Counted from the stretch's first letter, positions 1 through 8,202 are shown. The stretch is DNA of 64,000 bases from DATMQA01 sp035566895 (GCA_035566895.1 DATMQA010000131.1:1-64000), one strand, 5' to 3'. Numbers and translations are program-made. Notes: generated from the letters alone by a model not told the origin.

Positions 1-872
1 AACAGCAGCGGCAGATATAAAATCGACACATAAAACAATTGCCGCGCACGCGCCACGGTCAACTGACGCCAGAAACGCACTGCATAGGAAGTAAACACGA
101 GTCCGAGCGCCAGCGCGCCGAAGAAATAAACCGGCCCCGCCAGCTTCAACACAAACGGGCACAAGCTCAACGGCAGCAGGCACAAGGTATGGGCCACCGC
201 CTGCCGGCCGGTGCGATGGCCCAGCGGATCCAGCACCGGCAGCATGCGGAAGCCGGCCTTGGCGTATTCTTCGCGATAAATCCAGGCGATCGCCATGAAG
301 TGCGGCACCTGCCAAAGCGCCAGAATCCCGAACAGCGCCCAGCTTTCAGCGGTAAGCTGTCCGCGCGCGGCGGTCCAACCCATGAGGGGGGGCAGCCCGC
401 CGGGAATGGCCCCGACGGCTGTGTTCAGCCAAGTGACACGCTTGAGAGGGGTATAGATGAACAGGTAGCTAAGCAACGAGCAGGCACCGATGGCGCTGGT
501 AGTGAAATTGACTGCGGCCGCCAGATAAACCAGGCCCGCGACGGCACAGGTTACGCCGACCAGGAGCACGGTTTGGCTCTGTAACCGCCCGGACGGCAGT
601 GGGCGGTCCTGCGTCCGGCGCATGGTGGCGTCGTAATCCTGTTCCAGCAACTGGTTGAGGGCCGAGGCGCCGGCGGCCACCAGGGCGGTGCCCAAAAGCG
701 TGTGGACCAGCAACAGATAATCGATAGGCCCGCGCAGCCCGACGTAAAAGCCGACCAGCGTGGTCAGCAGCACCAGCGTGGTCAGCCGGGCCTTGAACAG
801 GTCCGCGTAGACGGCAACCCAGCTCTTTTCGACGGGAACAGGCTGGGTCAAGGATTGGGCAGTGGCGCTCAT
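1..872 (-). CDS. ctaB: Protoheme IX farnesyltransferase (heme O synthase), 3' end cut by window edge
   Basis: UbiA-family membrane prenyltransferase that adds a farnesyl group to heme B to make heme O, the step before heme A synthase. Reading the minus strand from the ATG at 872 gives MSATAQSLTQPVPVEKSW, then a membrane segment (TTLVLLTTLVGFYVGL) and the prenyl-diphosphate/Mg site NQLLEQDYDATMRRT with its aspartates, followed by DRPLPSGR, which is typical of CtaB. The frame stays open to base 1 (about 290 codons seen; the family is around 290-300), so only the last few residues are missing. The start overlaps the ctaA stop as ATGA, so the two genes are probably translationally coupled. Confidence 0.93.
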   Translation of the reverse strand, partial: MSATAQSLTQPVPVEKSWVAVYADLFKARLTTLVLLTTLVGFYVGLRGPIDYLLLVHTLLGTALVAAGASALNQLLEQDYDATMRRTQDRPLPSGRLQSQTVLLVGVTCAVAGLVYLAAAVNFTTSAIGACSLLSYLFIYTPLKRVTWLNTAVGAIPGGLPPLMGWTAARGQLTAESWALFGILALWQVPHFMAIAWIYREEYAKAGFRMLPVLDPLGHRTGRQAVAHTLCLLPLSLCPFVLKLAGPVYFFGALALGLVFTSYAVRFWRQLTVARARQLFYVSILYLPLL

Positions 873-2125
873 GGGAGCTGCGGGGACGGATGATGGATGA
901 TGGGTGATGGATGAGGACATGGCTGATGGTGCGCTGGAGACACCGATTCGTCCGCCTGGCGCAACCAGATGAGACACTGGAGGGCTCCCACGGCCAGTGA
1001 GAGAGCCCCTACCAACACATGGGCGGTGGCGATGTCAGCAGCCTTTTTCGACCAAATCGTCGCCGCACCCAAGAGCACTTGTATCAAAATCAAGCCCAAC
1101 CAAAACACAGCCATCTTGCCTAAAGGATTGCCGGGGGCCAGTTGCCGCCGCACCCGCCAGGCCCAGACGGCGACCGCGCCCATAATTGCTCCGGCGAGCA
1201 GCCGATGCGCCATCTGCAAGGCGATTTGACCGGCGGTGATCGGGTTCACCGCGGTCACCTCGAGGCGTTGTTGATTGTAAAAGGCCACCGAAGCCGCATC
1301 CATGGCCGGCCAGACTTTCCCGTAAGCGAGCGGAAAATCGGGAATCGCCAACCCGGCGTGCTGATGTCTCATGGCTGCGCCCAAAATGAGTTGAGCGAGG
1401 ATGAGGAAGGTAGTTGCAAACAAGACATAATCGAGTCCTCTGCGGGCCTCAGGCCTTTCAAGGGCGGAATTCCCAGCGACGCCCATAAAACCTGAGTCGC
1501 TTGAACGTTGAGATTGCCACCAGCGGCTAGTGATCAGCGCAAGGGCGCACATCAAGACAAAGAAGACCTGTGCCAGCGTCGCGTGAAAAATTCCGAGCTG
1601 ATCTTTATACAGCACCACGCGGAGCCCGCCCAGCAATCCTTGGATTTGAACACCCCAAAAAGCCAGCCATCCAAGCAGCGGCAGGGGCGTCGCCGCGGGC
1701 TCGTTCCGCGCCCAAACGGCTGCCCCCAGGAGCACCACGCCACCGATGCCCGATAAAAAGTGGCCGGCGCCTTGCCAGGCCGGACCAAGGCGAAGGAGCG
1801 CCAGTCCGCCCAGAACCTCTCCCAGGCCGATGAGCGCCAGCGGCAGCCGCGAAGGCCGCCCCCCCAACCAGCGCGTCAACCCAACCACCAGCACTCCCAC
1901 GATCGAGGCTACCAAACGATGGGAATGTTCGTAAAAGATGCCTCCCACCCATTTCGAAAACGGGAAGAAAAACATGTTATAGCCATAGGTGGTCGGCCAG
2001 TCCGGCACGGCCATGCCGACCCCGCGGCTGGTCACCACCCCACCGATACCGACCAGCGCCAGGGTCGCCGCCGCCGTCAAGACAGCGTAGCGATGGAGCC
2101 AGGTTTGGGCGGAGCCGTGGGTCAT
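869..2125 (-). CDS. ctaA: Heme A synthase, Cox15/CtaA family
   Basis: Integral membrane enzyme that oxidises the C8 methyl of heme O to a formyl group, giving heme A for cytochrome c oxidase. The 418 aa contain two homologous four-helix halves: EHSHRLVAS and FHATLAQVFF in the first half, RHQHAGLAIPDFPLAYG, QMAHRL and TAHVLVGAL in the second. These carry the paired histidines expected for heme ligation, and GGVVTSRGVGMAVPDWPTTYG near the N-terminus is a family signature. The last roughly 30 residues (DESVSPAHHQPCPHPSP, then IIHHPSPQLP) are not membrane-like and are encoded by a 7-bp-period repeat at 888-919, so the tail is probably a repeat-derived extension. The stop overlaps the ctaB start. 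Confidence 0.92.
   Translation of the reverse strand: MTHGSAQTWLHRYAVLTAAATLALVGIGGVVTSRGVGMAVPDWPTTYGYNMFFFPFSKWVGGIFYEHSHRLVASIVGVLVVGLTRWLGGRPSRLPLALIGLGEVLGGLALLRLGPAWQGAGHFLSGIGGVVLLGAAVWARNEPAATPLPLLGWLAFWGVQIQGLLGGLRVVLYKDQLGIFHATLAQVFFVLMCALALITSRWWQSQRSSDSGFMGVAGNSALERPEARRGLDYVLFATTFLILAQLILGAAMRHQHAGLAIPDFPLAYGKVWPAMDAASVAFYNQQRLEVTAVNPITAGQIALQMAHRLLAGAIMGAVAVWAWRVRRQLAPGNPLGKMAVFWLGLILIQVLLGAATIWSKKAADIATAHVLVGALSLAVGALQCLIWLRQADESVSPAHHQPCPHPSPIIHHPSPQLP
888..919. repeat. 7-bp-period degenerate repeat inside the ctaA 3' end
   Basis: Tandem units of the type gatgatg/gatgggt/gatggat lie just before the ctaA stop. Because 7 is not a multiple of 3 the array is read in changing phase and adds a His/Pro/Ser tail. 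It belongs to the dispersed short-period repeat class described in the findings. Confidence 0.75.
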
Positions 2126-2198
2126 GCTTGATGAGATCGAATCTCAGTCGCCAGACCGCTCGGCTCATGTCGCCCTCGCGGCCCTTTGAGTTGCTTCC

Positions 2199-2894
2199 TT
2201 ATTTGGCTTCCAGGGTGAAGTCCGCCTTGGTCGGCGCCCCTTCCTTCACCTCGATTTCCTGAGTAGCCGTGCCCGCCTTGCGATGCGCGGCTTGCAGCTT
2301 GTACTTGCCGGCCGGCACATTTTCTATCTTGTAGGTGCCATCCGTCCCCGAGACGGCAAAATACGGATGATCAAAGACGCTCACCCACGCGAACATCCAG
2401 GGGTGTACGTCACACTTGAATCTGAGAAACATCTCGGGTTTCATGGCGACGTAGGTCTTTTCAGGCCCATTGGGGATCTGCGCCTCGTTGATCTCCTTGT
2501 TGCCGGAGGTTTCGGCGGGCGTGGCATGCACATTGTGCAGCGTCGGATCGGAGTTTTTGATCGTGATTTTTTGGCCCGTTTGCACGGCAAAAATCGAGGG
2601 AGCATATTCGCAGCCCTTTTGGTCGAGCACCACGGGCGGCGCGCCGGCCCCGGTGGATTTGCCGCTCACCCCCTCCAGAAAAACGACCACGTTGGCCAGT
2701 TCGCCCTTCGACCCGACGACGTAATGATGGGTCGTCCCTTTGGCGCCGCAATGCGCATCGGCGCCCTTATCAACCTCTTTTTCCGCCGGCGGAGTGCCCT
2801 TCAGCGTAATGGTGCCGGAGATCTCGCCCGCGGCGGCCAATTGCAACGCCGCGGCGATTCCAGTGACAGAGAGAAACACAGTAGTTTTGTTCAT
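2199..2894 (-). CDS. Exported cupredoxin-like protein with carboxypeptidase-regulatory-like domain
   Basis: Predicted periplasmic protein of 231 aa. I prefer the internal ATG (MNKTTVFLSVTG) over the ORF start at 2933, because it begins a clean signal peptide ending near LQLAAAGE. Residues 95-175 look like a blue-copper fold: LHNVHATP supplies His about 120 and 123, and KCDVHPWM supplies Cys161, His164 and Met167, a plausible Cys-His-Met copper site. The C-terminal part (SGTDGTYKIENVPAGKYKLQAAH) is a small carboxypeptidase-regulatory-like beta-sandwich. The position directly upstream of ctaA/ctaB suggests a role in respiratory electron transfer or copper delivery to the oxidase, but that is inference. 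No function is established from sequence alone. Confidence 0.75.
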   Translation of the reverse strand: MNKTTVFLSVTGIAAALQLAAAGEISGTITLKGTPPAEKEVDKGADAHCGAKGTTHHYVVGSKGELANVVVFLEGVSGKSTGAGAPPVVLDQKGCEYAPSIFAVQTGQKITIKNSDPTLHNVHATPAETSGNKEINEAQIPNGPEKTYVAMKPEMFLRFKCDVHPWMFAWVSVFDHPYFAVSGTDGTYKIENVPAGKYKLQAAHRKAGTATQEIEVKEGAPTKADFTLEAK

Positions 2895-2981
2895 ATTTGT
2901 CTTTTTTCGAAAAAATCCGTTGGAAAATAGCACTGGTGGAAAGAGGGCGCAAGCAGTTTTTAGGGTGAATAACAGTATAGA

Positions 2982-3494
2982 TTAACAAATATTATTCTGT
3001 CGCATCACCTTGGCCATGGCGAGGGCGGTCCGGGCCGCTTCGGCGCCGCGGTTGTGCCGTTGGCCCAGGCAGCGTGCCCGGGCTTGCGCCTCGCTCTCCA
3101 GCAACAGCACTTCGTGAATCACCGGTATTTCGTGGCGCACCTGGATTTCCATCAGGGCCCGGCTCACTGCTTCCCCGATGTGGGCCGCGTGGACCGTCTC
3201 TCCGCGCAGAATGACGCCCAGACAGATGATCGCGGACAGAGGAGAGTCCTGCTGCGAGAGGTGTGGTCCAGAGCAACTCGTGCGGGCTAATCGAGCAGCG
3301 ACCACCGGGATTTCATACGCGCCAGGAACGCGAATGAGCTGAATCTCTTTCGCTCCGGCACGCTTCAATTCGGTCCTGGCAGCCCGGAGCATGGCGTCCA
3401 CATAGCGAGCGTTGTATTGCGAGGCCACAATGGCAAACCGCGCGCCACGCGCCGGCATCGAGCGGGCCCTCGCTCGTTTAATTGGCGTTAACAT
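2982..3494 (-). CDS. ribH: 6,7-dimethyl-8-ribityllumazine synthase
   Basis: Cytosolic enzyme that condenses 3,4-dihydroxy-2-butanone 4-phosphate with the ribitylamino-pyrimidinedione in the penultimate riboflavin step. Recognisable parts are FAIVASQYNARYVDAML, the substrate loop VPGAYEIPVVA, CLGVILRGETVHAAHI with the catalytic-type histidine at about residue 102, and NRGAEAARTALAM near the C-terminus. It is divergent: about 14 extra residues (72-85, TSCSGPHLSQQDSP) sit before the ICLG strand, and the usual VLTTDT segment is replaced by VLLLESEAQARARC. It lies downstream of ribBA on the same strand, so its partner enzyme is encoded next door. Confidence 0.87.
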   Translation of the reverse strand: MLTPIKRARARSMPARGARFAIVASQYNARYVDAMLRAARTELKRAGAKEIQLIRVPGAYEIPVVAARLARTSCSGPHLSQQDSPLSAIICLGVILRGETVHAAHIGEAVSRALMEIQVRHEIPVIHEVLLLESEAQARARCLGQRHNRGAEAARTALAMAKVMRQNNIC

Positions 3495-3509
3495 GGGAAG
3501 GGGAGTAGT

Positions 3510-3636
3510 GGAGTGATGGGTCGATCAGTAAGTCCAAAGTCCAAAGTCGCGGGTGTCGTTCGACACGGCTGACTTTGGACGTTGGCCTTTGGATTGGTTT
3601 TCCCCTCGTTAAATGAGCGCACCACTCCATCACTCC
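3510..3636. repeat. Composite inverted repeat between ribBA and ribH
   Basis: Three nested inverted repeats fill the 144-bp spacer: outer ggagtgatgg (3510-3519) with ccatcactcc (3627-3636), middle gtccaaagtc (3539-3548) with gactttggac (3571-3580), and inner gtgtcg (3553-3558) with cgacac (3561-3566). The middle arm is part of a 7-bp tandem repeat (agtccaa, 3531-3548). The region could fold into one long hairpin after the ribBA stop. Confidence 0.8.
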
Positions 3637-3638
3637 GT

Positions 3639-4838
3639 TCATAAGAGATGTCCGAGTTTTTCGCGTTTTGTCTGCAGATACCGCAGATTATGCGGATTTG
3701 GTTTCACCCTGATTGGCACCTGCTCAACAATTTCCAGCCCGTAACCTTCCAGCCCGACCACTTTGCGTGGATTATTAGTCAACAACCGAATCGTCTTCAA
3801 GCCCAGGTCAGCGAGGATTTGCGCGCCTAGGCCGTATTCGCGCAGGTCCATATCAAAGCCGAGCTTTTGGTTGGCTTCGACGGTGTCGTAGCCCTGCTCC
3901 TGCAATTTGTAGGCCTTAATCTTGGGCGCCAGGCCGATACCGCGCCCTTCCTGCCGCATGTAAAGCACCACGCCGCAGCCGGCCTCCGCCACCTGACGCA
4001 TCGCCTGGTGCAACTGGGGACCGCAATCGCACCGGCGCGAGCCAAACACATCGCCGGTCAAACATTCGCTGTGCACACGCACCAGGACGTTGGGTTGTTC
4101 GGCGACGTCCCCGCAGACCAGCGCCAGATGATGCTGGCCGTCCAGCTTTGACTTATAGAGGTACAAATTGAAATCGCCGTAATCGGTGGGCAGCTTCACG
4201 ACCTCGATCCGCTCGACGAGTTTTTCGCGCGTGCGCCGGAACTGGATCAAATCGGCAATGGTGCAAATTTTCAGCCGATGTTTTTTGGCGAAGCGCACCA
4301 ACTCAGGCAACCGCGCCATCGAGCCGTCGTCGCTCATGATCTCGCAAATGACGCCAATCGAGCGGCACCCGGCCAACCGCACCAGGTCCACCGCCGCTTC
4401 GGTGTGTCCGGCCCGCTGCAGCACGCCGCCCGGACGCGCCCGTAAGGGAAACACGTGGCCGGGTTGCACCAGATCCTCCGGCACTGCGGTCGGTTCGGCC
4501 ATCGCCTGGATGGTCCGCGCGCGGTCGGCGGCGCTGATGCCGGTGGTGATGCCGCGGGCCGCATCGACGCTGGTCTGGAAATCGGTTTTGAAGGTTTCGC
4601 GATTCTGGCGCACCATCTGTTCGATGCCGAGCTGCTGCAGGCGCTCGGAAGTCGTCGGGACGCAGATCAGTCCGCGCCCATATTTCGCCATGAAATTGAC
4701 CGCTTCGGGCGTGATAAATTGCGCCGCCATGATGAGGTCCCCCTCGTTTTCCCGGTCGGCATCATCGATGACGATGACCATTTTGCCCTTGCGGACATCG
4801 GCCACCACGTCTTCGATGGAATTGAACTGTTGCGCCAT
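3639..4838 (-). CDS. ribBA: Bifunctional 3,4-dihydroxy-2-butanone 4-phosphate synthase / GTP cyclohydrolase II
   Basis: Supplies both branches of riboflavin synthesis. The N-terminal half (about 1-200) is RibB: DDADRENEGDLI carries the acidic metal-binding residues and RAGHTEAAVDL is the second active-site motif. The C-terminal half (about 205-399) is RibA: VRVHSECLTGDVFGSRRCDCG supplies the three zinc cysteines, followed by RQEGRGIGL and LTNNPRKV. The start chosen is the ATG at 4838 (MAQQFNSIEDVV), with gaggc upstream on the coding strand; an upstream TTG at 4850 would add four residues. Length is normal for RibBA. The ribH gene follows after a hairpin-rich spacer. Confidence 0.95.
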   Translation of the reverse strand: MAQQFNSIEDVVADVRKGKMVIVIDDADRENEGDLIMAAQFITPEAVNFMAKYGRGLICVPTTSERLQQLGIEQMVRQNRETFKTDFQTSVDAARGITTGISAADRARTIQAMAEPTAVPEDLVQPGHVFPLRARPGGVLQRAGHTEAAVDLVRLAGCRSIGVICEIMSDDGSMARLPELVRFAKKHRLKICTIADLIQFRRTREKLVERIEVVKLPTDYGDFNLYLYKSKLDGQHHLALVCGDVAEQPNVLVRVHSECLTGDVFGSRRCDCGPQLHQAMRQVAEAGCGVVLYMRQEGRGIGLAPKIKAYKLQEQGYDTVEANQKLGFDMDLREYGLGAQILADLGLKTIRLLTNNPRKVVGLEGYGLEIVEQVPIRVKPNPHNLRYLQTKREKLGHLL

Positions 4839-4901
4839 AGGCTGCCTCAAACTAGCGGCTGGCGCGGGAATTGCCAGTGCGGAATGGGGACACGGCCGGG
4901 C

Positions 4902-5153
4902 TTAACTCCCGAGCGGAACGCCTTCCTCGATCAGCATCACCGGAATTCCCCGGCGAATCGGGTAGAGAAACTTCCCATCGCCACGGACCAAACCATTCTC
5001 GAGCTTCTCTTTGATTGGCTGCCCGCCGCGGTTCTTCAACGCGCCGGTCTCAATCTGACGATTAAGCTGCTCCAAAGCAGCGGGCTCGGCCAAGCGCAGT
5101 GCCTGGTGCGTTTCAGGGCAACACAGGATTTTCAACAAGTCCGGGTCCAGCAT
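4902..5153 (-). CDS. Trm112/UPF0434-like small protein
   Basis: An 83-residue protein of the Trm112/YcaR type. It begins MLDPDLLKILCCPETHQAL, matching the usual opening (DPxLLxILxCPxxxxxL) of this zinc-ribbon family, and ends with LYPIRRGIPVML, the conserved YPI-x-GIP-x-L segment. The second cysteine pair is absent, as in many bacterial members, so zinc binding is doubtful. Family members activate methyltransferases in eukaryotes, but the bacterial role is poorly known. It lies 63 bp upstream of ribBA on the same strand and may be co-transcribed with it. Confidence 0.82.
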   Translation of the reverse strand: MLDPDLLKILCCPETHQALRLAEPAALEQLNRQIETGALKNRGGQPIKEKLENGLVRGDGKFLYPIRRGIPVMLIEEGVPLGS

Positions 5154-5159
5154 GATGAG

Positions 5160-5330
5160 TTTAAGAATTAACGGCGAAGAAGGGAAGGAGCGAAGAAGAC
5201 AAGGGGAGAGAAAAAGCGGGAAACCAGGAAACCGCCGGGTTGGTTTTCTCTATGCCTCCTTCGGGTCTTCGGGTCTTCGCGATTCTCAATTTTCGCTCTC
5301 ATCATTGCGTCTTCGCGTCTTCGCGGTTCA
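5160..5330. repeat. 8-bp-period gtcttcgc-type repeats after larC
   Basis: Units of cgggtctt/cgcgtctt occur at about 5260-5280 and 5307-5325, with the complementary gaagaa-rich tract (gcgaagaag, gcgaagaagac) at about 5173-5202. The array at 5307-5325 encodes the last residues of LarC (NREDAKTQ). The two tracts face each other and could pair in RNA. Confidence 0.7.
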
Positions 5331-6621
5331 ACTCTTTGATCGCCGCTTGATAAACCGCTTTCAAAGGCGCTTTGGCCCGCTCGGCAACCTTTTTGCAGGA
5401 TTCAAATTCCGGCGCCGCCTGCACCACCCGGCCATCAAGCCGCCCGAGTTTCACTGTCACCTCGCCGTACGGCGTCTTCACCTTTTTAAACTCTCGAGCC
5501 AGCTTCCGCCGCTCCATCAGATGCCGCCGCACGCCAAACGAGCTGGTCTCGCGTAACATCATGTCAGTGAATTTGTCCGCCTCGCTCTCCGCGCACAAGA
5601 CTGTTAACAACACGCCAGGCCGGTTCTTCTTCATCTGAATGGGCGTGTAGAACACGTCGAGCGCGCCTGCGCCCAAGGCGGTTTCGACAAAGTGCCCCAA
5701 GAGCTCGGCCTCAATATCGTCAAGGTTGGTTTCCAGCACGGCGATTGTGTCCGTCTCCCAATCGTGGGCCGCAGCAGCACTGGCAGCCTCGCCTAAGACC
5801 GCCCGCAGCACATTGGGCCGGGTCCGGTGGTCCCGGGTGCCGAGGCCAAAACCGATCTTTGCCGCGACTAATTCGCGCATCGGGCCGACCGACTCGACAA
5901 ATTCCGCCAGCATCGCCGCGCCGGTGGGTGTGACCAACTCGTGGGGCTCGTTGCACTGAGATACCGGAATACCCCTCGCGCCCAGGATTGCCAGCGTCGC
6001 CGGGGCGGGTATGGGGAACCGGCCATGGGCGCAATCGACCCACCCGGTCCCCTCGACCACCGGGCTGGCCTGCACGCGCGGTTTCCCCAGCAGTTCCAGG
6101 GCGATGCAACCGCCGACAATATCAACAATGGAATCCACGGCGCCGACTTCGTGGAAATGCACCTGCTCAGGCGGCAGGCCGTGAACTTTCCCTTCGGCTT
6201 GAGCAATCCGCTGGAAGACGGCTACCGCTTTCTCTTTCACCCAATCCGAGAGACGGCTCTGGGAGATGAGTTGCCGGATTTCGGAGAACGTGCGGCTATG
6301 CGAGTGGGCGTCAGCGCCTGAGGGGTGACTATGATGGTGAGTGGGTGAGTGCGAATGGGCGTGCGGATGGTCATGGCCGTGCTCGGGTGGGTAAGCGTGA
6401 TGGTGGTCCTCGTGTTCATGATCCTCGGCCACGTGAACATCGAACTTGACGCCCTCGATGCTTCCCTTTTGCCGGCGCCCGACGTGCAGATGATAGCCTT
6501 CCAGGCCCAGCTTGCCCAGCTCGCGTTCCAATTGGCCGGCCTCGACGCCCAGATCCAGCAGGGCACCGATGAACATATCGCCGCTGATTCCGCTGACCAG
6601 GTCCAGATACAGAGTTCTCAT
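5302..6621 (-). CDS. larC: Nickel insertion protein LarC (nickel-pincer cofactor synthesis)
   Basis: Inserts nickel into pyridinium-3,5-bisthiocarboxylic acid mononucleotide, the last step of nickel-pincer cofactor synthesis. The 439 aa begin MRTLYLDLVSGISGDMFIGALLDLG, the LarC signature, and include HFHEVGAVDSIVDIVG and NEPHELVTPTGAA. Residues 63-109 form a very histidine-rich stretch (EDHEHEDHHHAYPPEHGHDH and on), likely a nickel store or chelator. Unlike the Lactobacillus gene, LarC1 and LarC2 are one uninterrupted frame. The last residues come from an 8-bp repeat. larB lies just upstream on the same strand; larA and larE are not in the window, so the enzyme that uses the cofactor is unknown. 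Confidence 0.93.
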   Translation of the reverse strand: MRTLYLDLVSGISGDMFIGALLDLGVEAGQLERELGKLGLEGYHLHVGRRQKGSIEGVKFDVHVAEDHEHEDHHHAYPPEHGHDHPHAHSHSPTHHHSHPSGADAHSHSRTFSEIRQLISQSRLSDWVKEKAVAVFQRIAQAEGKVHGLPPEQVHFHEVGAVDSIVDIVGGCIALELLGKPRVQASPVVEGTGWVDCAHGRFPIPAPATLAILGARGIPVSQCNEPHELVTPTGAAMLAEFVESVGPMRELVAAKIGFGLGTRDHRTRPNVLRAVLGEAASAAAAHDWETDTIAVLETNLDDIEAELLGHFVETALGAGALDVFYTPIQMKKNRPGVLLTVLCAESEADKFTDMMLRETSSFGVRRHLMERRKLAREFKKVKTPYGEVTVKLGRLDGRVVQAAPEFESCKKVAERAKAPLKAVYQAAIKELNREDAKTQ

Positions 6622-6738
6622 TTCTAATCGGTTAGATTAAAAGGTTAAAAAGCTAAACAAGCGGCAATCTGATTATCACGCAACCTTTTGCCAGAAGCCC
6701 GGTCGCGGCGTTTCGCCCATTTAACCCTCTTAACATAG

Positions 6739-7539
6739 TTAACTCTTTTGGCGCATCGGCGCTGCCAGCGCATTGATTTGGCTCGCGGCATAGCCCGCGC
6801 CAAAGCCATTGTCAATATTCACTACCGTCATGCCGCTGGCGCAACTGTTCAACATTCCCAGCAGGGCCGCCAGACCGCCGAAACTGGCCCCATACCCGAC
6901 GCTGGTCGGCACCGCGATCACTGGTTTGGAAACCAACCCGGCGACCACGCTGGGCAACGCCCCTTCCATTCCCGCCACGACGATGATCACATTCGCGCTC
7001 TGGATCCGGTCCATTTTGCCAAACAGCCGATGAACTCCCGCTACGCCCACATCCGAGATTCGCTCGACCCGGTTACCCATGATATCCGCGGTCAGGGCCG
7101 CCTCCTCGGCCACCGGCAAATCACTCGTGCCGGCGCATACCACGGCAATCGTCCCCGGCCGTTTGGCTAACGCCTGGCGCTCGATCGTAAGGCAGCGCGC
7201 CAATTGGTGGTGGACTGCGTCCTTGAATTTCTTGCGCACCGCCCTCGCATGTTCCTCGGTGACCCGGGTAACAAGGACCCGGCGCTCGTGTTCGAGCAAT
7301 TTGCCGGCGATGGCGACTACCTGCGCCGGCGTTTTGCCCGCGCCGAAGATCACTTCCGGGAAGCCACGGCGCAGCGCCCGGTGGGTATCGACCTGGGCAA
7401 AGCCGAGATCGGCCACCGGGGCCGTCTGGAAGGCTTGAAGGACCTTTCCCCGGCCGAGTTTACCCGTACGAAATTTTTCCAACAGCTCAATGGCTTCCGT
7501 GGTGGTCACGCGCGGCCAAAATGCCACAGTTGCGACCAC
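6739..7539 (-). CDS. larB: LarB, pyridinium-3,5-biscarboxylic acid mononucleotide synthase
   Basis: PurE-like enzyme that carboxylates and hydrolyses nicotinic acid adenine dinucleotide to start the nickel-pincer cofactor. Seen are RRGFPEVIFGAGKTPAQV, then the PurE-like core TIAVVCAGTSDLPVAEEAA, DVGVAGVHRL and VVAGMEGALPSVVAGLV, ending with NIDNGFGAGYAASQI. The start is uncertain: both the outer codon at 7539 and a second in-frame codon at 7509 (giving MTTTEAIELLEKF) are GTG, and neither has a clear ribosome site. The shorter form fits the family better. The larC gene follows 117 bp downstream. A 16-bp direct repeat lies just upstream of the start. Confidence 0.9.
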   Translation of the reverse strand: MVATVAFWPRVTTTEAIELLEKFRTGKLGRGKVLQAFQTAPVADLGFAQVDTHRALRRGFPEVIFGAGKTPAQVVAIAGKLLEHERRVLVTRVTEEHARAVRKKFKDAVHHQLARCLTIERQALAKRPGTIAVVCAGTSDLPVAEEAALTADIMGNRVERISDVGVAGVHRLFGKMDRIQSANVIIVVAGMEGALPSVVAGLVSKPVIAVPTSVGYGASFGGLAALLGMLNSCASGMTVVNIDNGFGAGYAASQINALAAPMRQKS

Positions 7540-7547
7540 TGGTCACG

Positions 7548-7581
7548 CGGGAAAGTGAACCCTGTCGGGAAAGTGAACCCT
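7548..7581. repeat. 16-bp perfect direct repeat upstream of larB
   Basis: The word cgggaaagtgaaccct occurs at 7548-7563 and again at 7566-7581, giving an 18-bp period, immediately upstream of the larB start on the minus strand. It could be an operator with two half-sites or just another short repeat. Confidence 0.6.
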
Positions 7582-7622
7582 CAGTAATCGGCCAATTTCG
7601 CGCGTAACACATTGCTGCGGAC

Positions 7623-7639
7623 AGGAAAGTCCGGGCTCC
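7623..7639 (+). other. 17-nt exact match to the RNase P RNA conserved region I
   Basis: The sequence aggaaagtccgggctcc is identical to the conserved 5' core (P4/CR-I) of bacterial rnpB. No other conserved rnpB part is visible in the next 400 nt, and the downstream DNA is the DUF2127 gene on the other strand. It is therefore at most a fragment. It also contains a cggac/gtccg hairpin. Confidence 0.35.
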
Positions 7640-7668
7640 GCCCGCCGTCGCTGAGCCAATTACAACCG

Positions 7669-8202
7669 TCAACGGTGGCGGTGATGGAACAACCGGTGGC
7701 GGTTCTCCAACAGATACCAGACAATGAGGATATTGAGGCCGAGAATCACGACCACAATCAGGGTGTTAGTGGACCGGCCTTCGTTTTGCGCGTTGCCTTG
7801 CTGCAACAGTTCGTAGATCTCGATGGGGATAAAAAAAGCGGATTCGCCTATGGCCAGCCAACCGGCCCAGCTAACGCGAAACAACAGCCCGATGCCTTCG
7901 ACCAGGGAGAAAAGGCTATAGACGAGCGTGCCCGCGGCCGCCCATAAAACCTTCGCCTCGGTAAGCTTTCCGACTTGTCTGGCGAGGTCGGCCCAAAACC
8001 TCCGCTCGGGGTTCAAGCGCAAATGTTGGAGCGCATGCCTGTACTCAGCGGGCAAATCGTTATCGGATAAGGTGTAAGCGGCGATGGCCAGCCCCACGAA
8101 AAGCAATCCCTTCAGCAGCTTGATGACGATGATCGCATAAAGGGTCGGCGCGCGCTTTTTGACCAGCGCGGTGCCTGACCCGGTTTTGCCTTCGACGCCC
8201 AC
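7669..8202 (-). CDS. DUF2127-family membrane protein
   Basis: A 177-aa integral membrane protein. After a short basic N-terminus, YAIIVIKLLKGLLFVGLAIAAYTL forms the first membrane segment; others are VLWAAAGTLVYSLFSLVEGIGLLF, WAGWLAIGESAFFIPIEIYEL and LIVVVILGLNILIVWYLL. The pattern (I-K-x-x-K-G first helix, VEGIGL..W..W and FxPxEIYE) fits DUF2127, whose function is unknown. The start is GTG at 8202, with aaggag about 11 nt upstream and the glyQS stop 21 bp away, so it is probably co-transcribed with glyQS. Confidence 0.75.
   Translation of the reverse strand: MGVEGKTGSGTALVKKRAPTLYAIIVIKLLKGLLFVGLAIAAYTLSDNDLPAEYRHALQHLRLNPERRFWADLARQVGKLTEAKVLWAAAGTLVYSLFSLVEGIGLLFRVSWAGWLAIGESAFFIPIEIYELLQQGNAQNEGRSTNTLIVVVILGLNILIVWYLLENRHRLFHHRHR

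Noticed and set aside
1..893. Plus-strand frames at the left edge
   Set aside because: Antisense of ctaB, which is clear in the minus frame.
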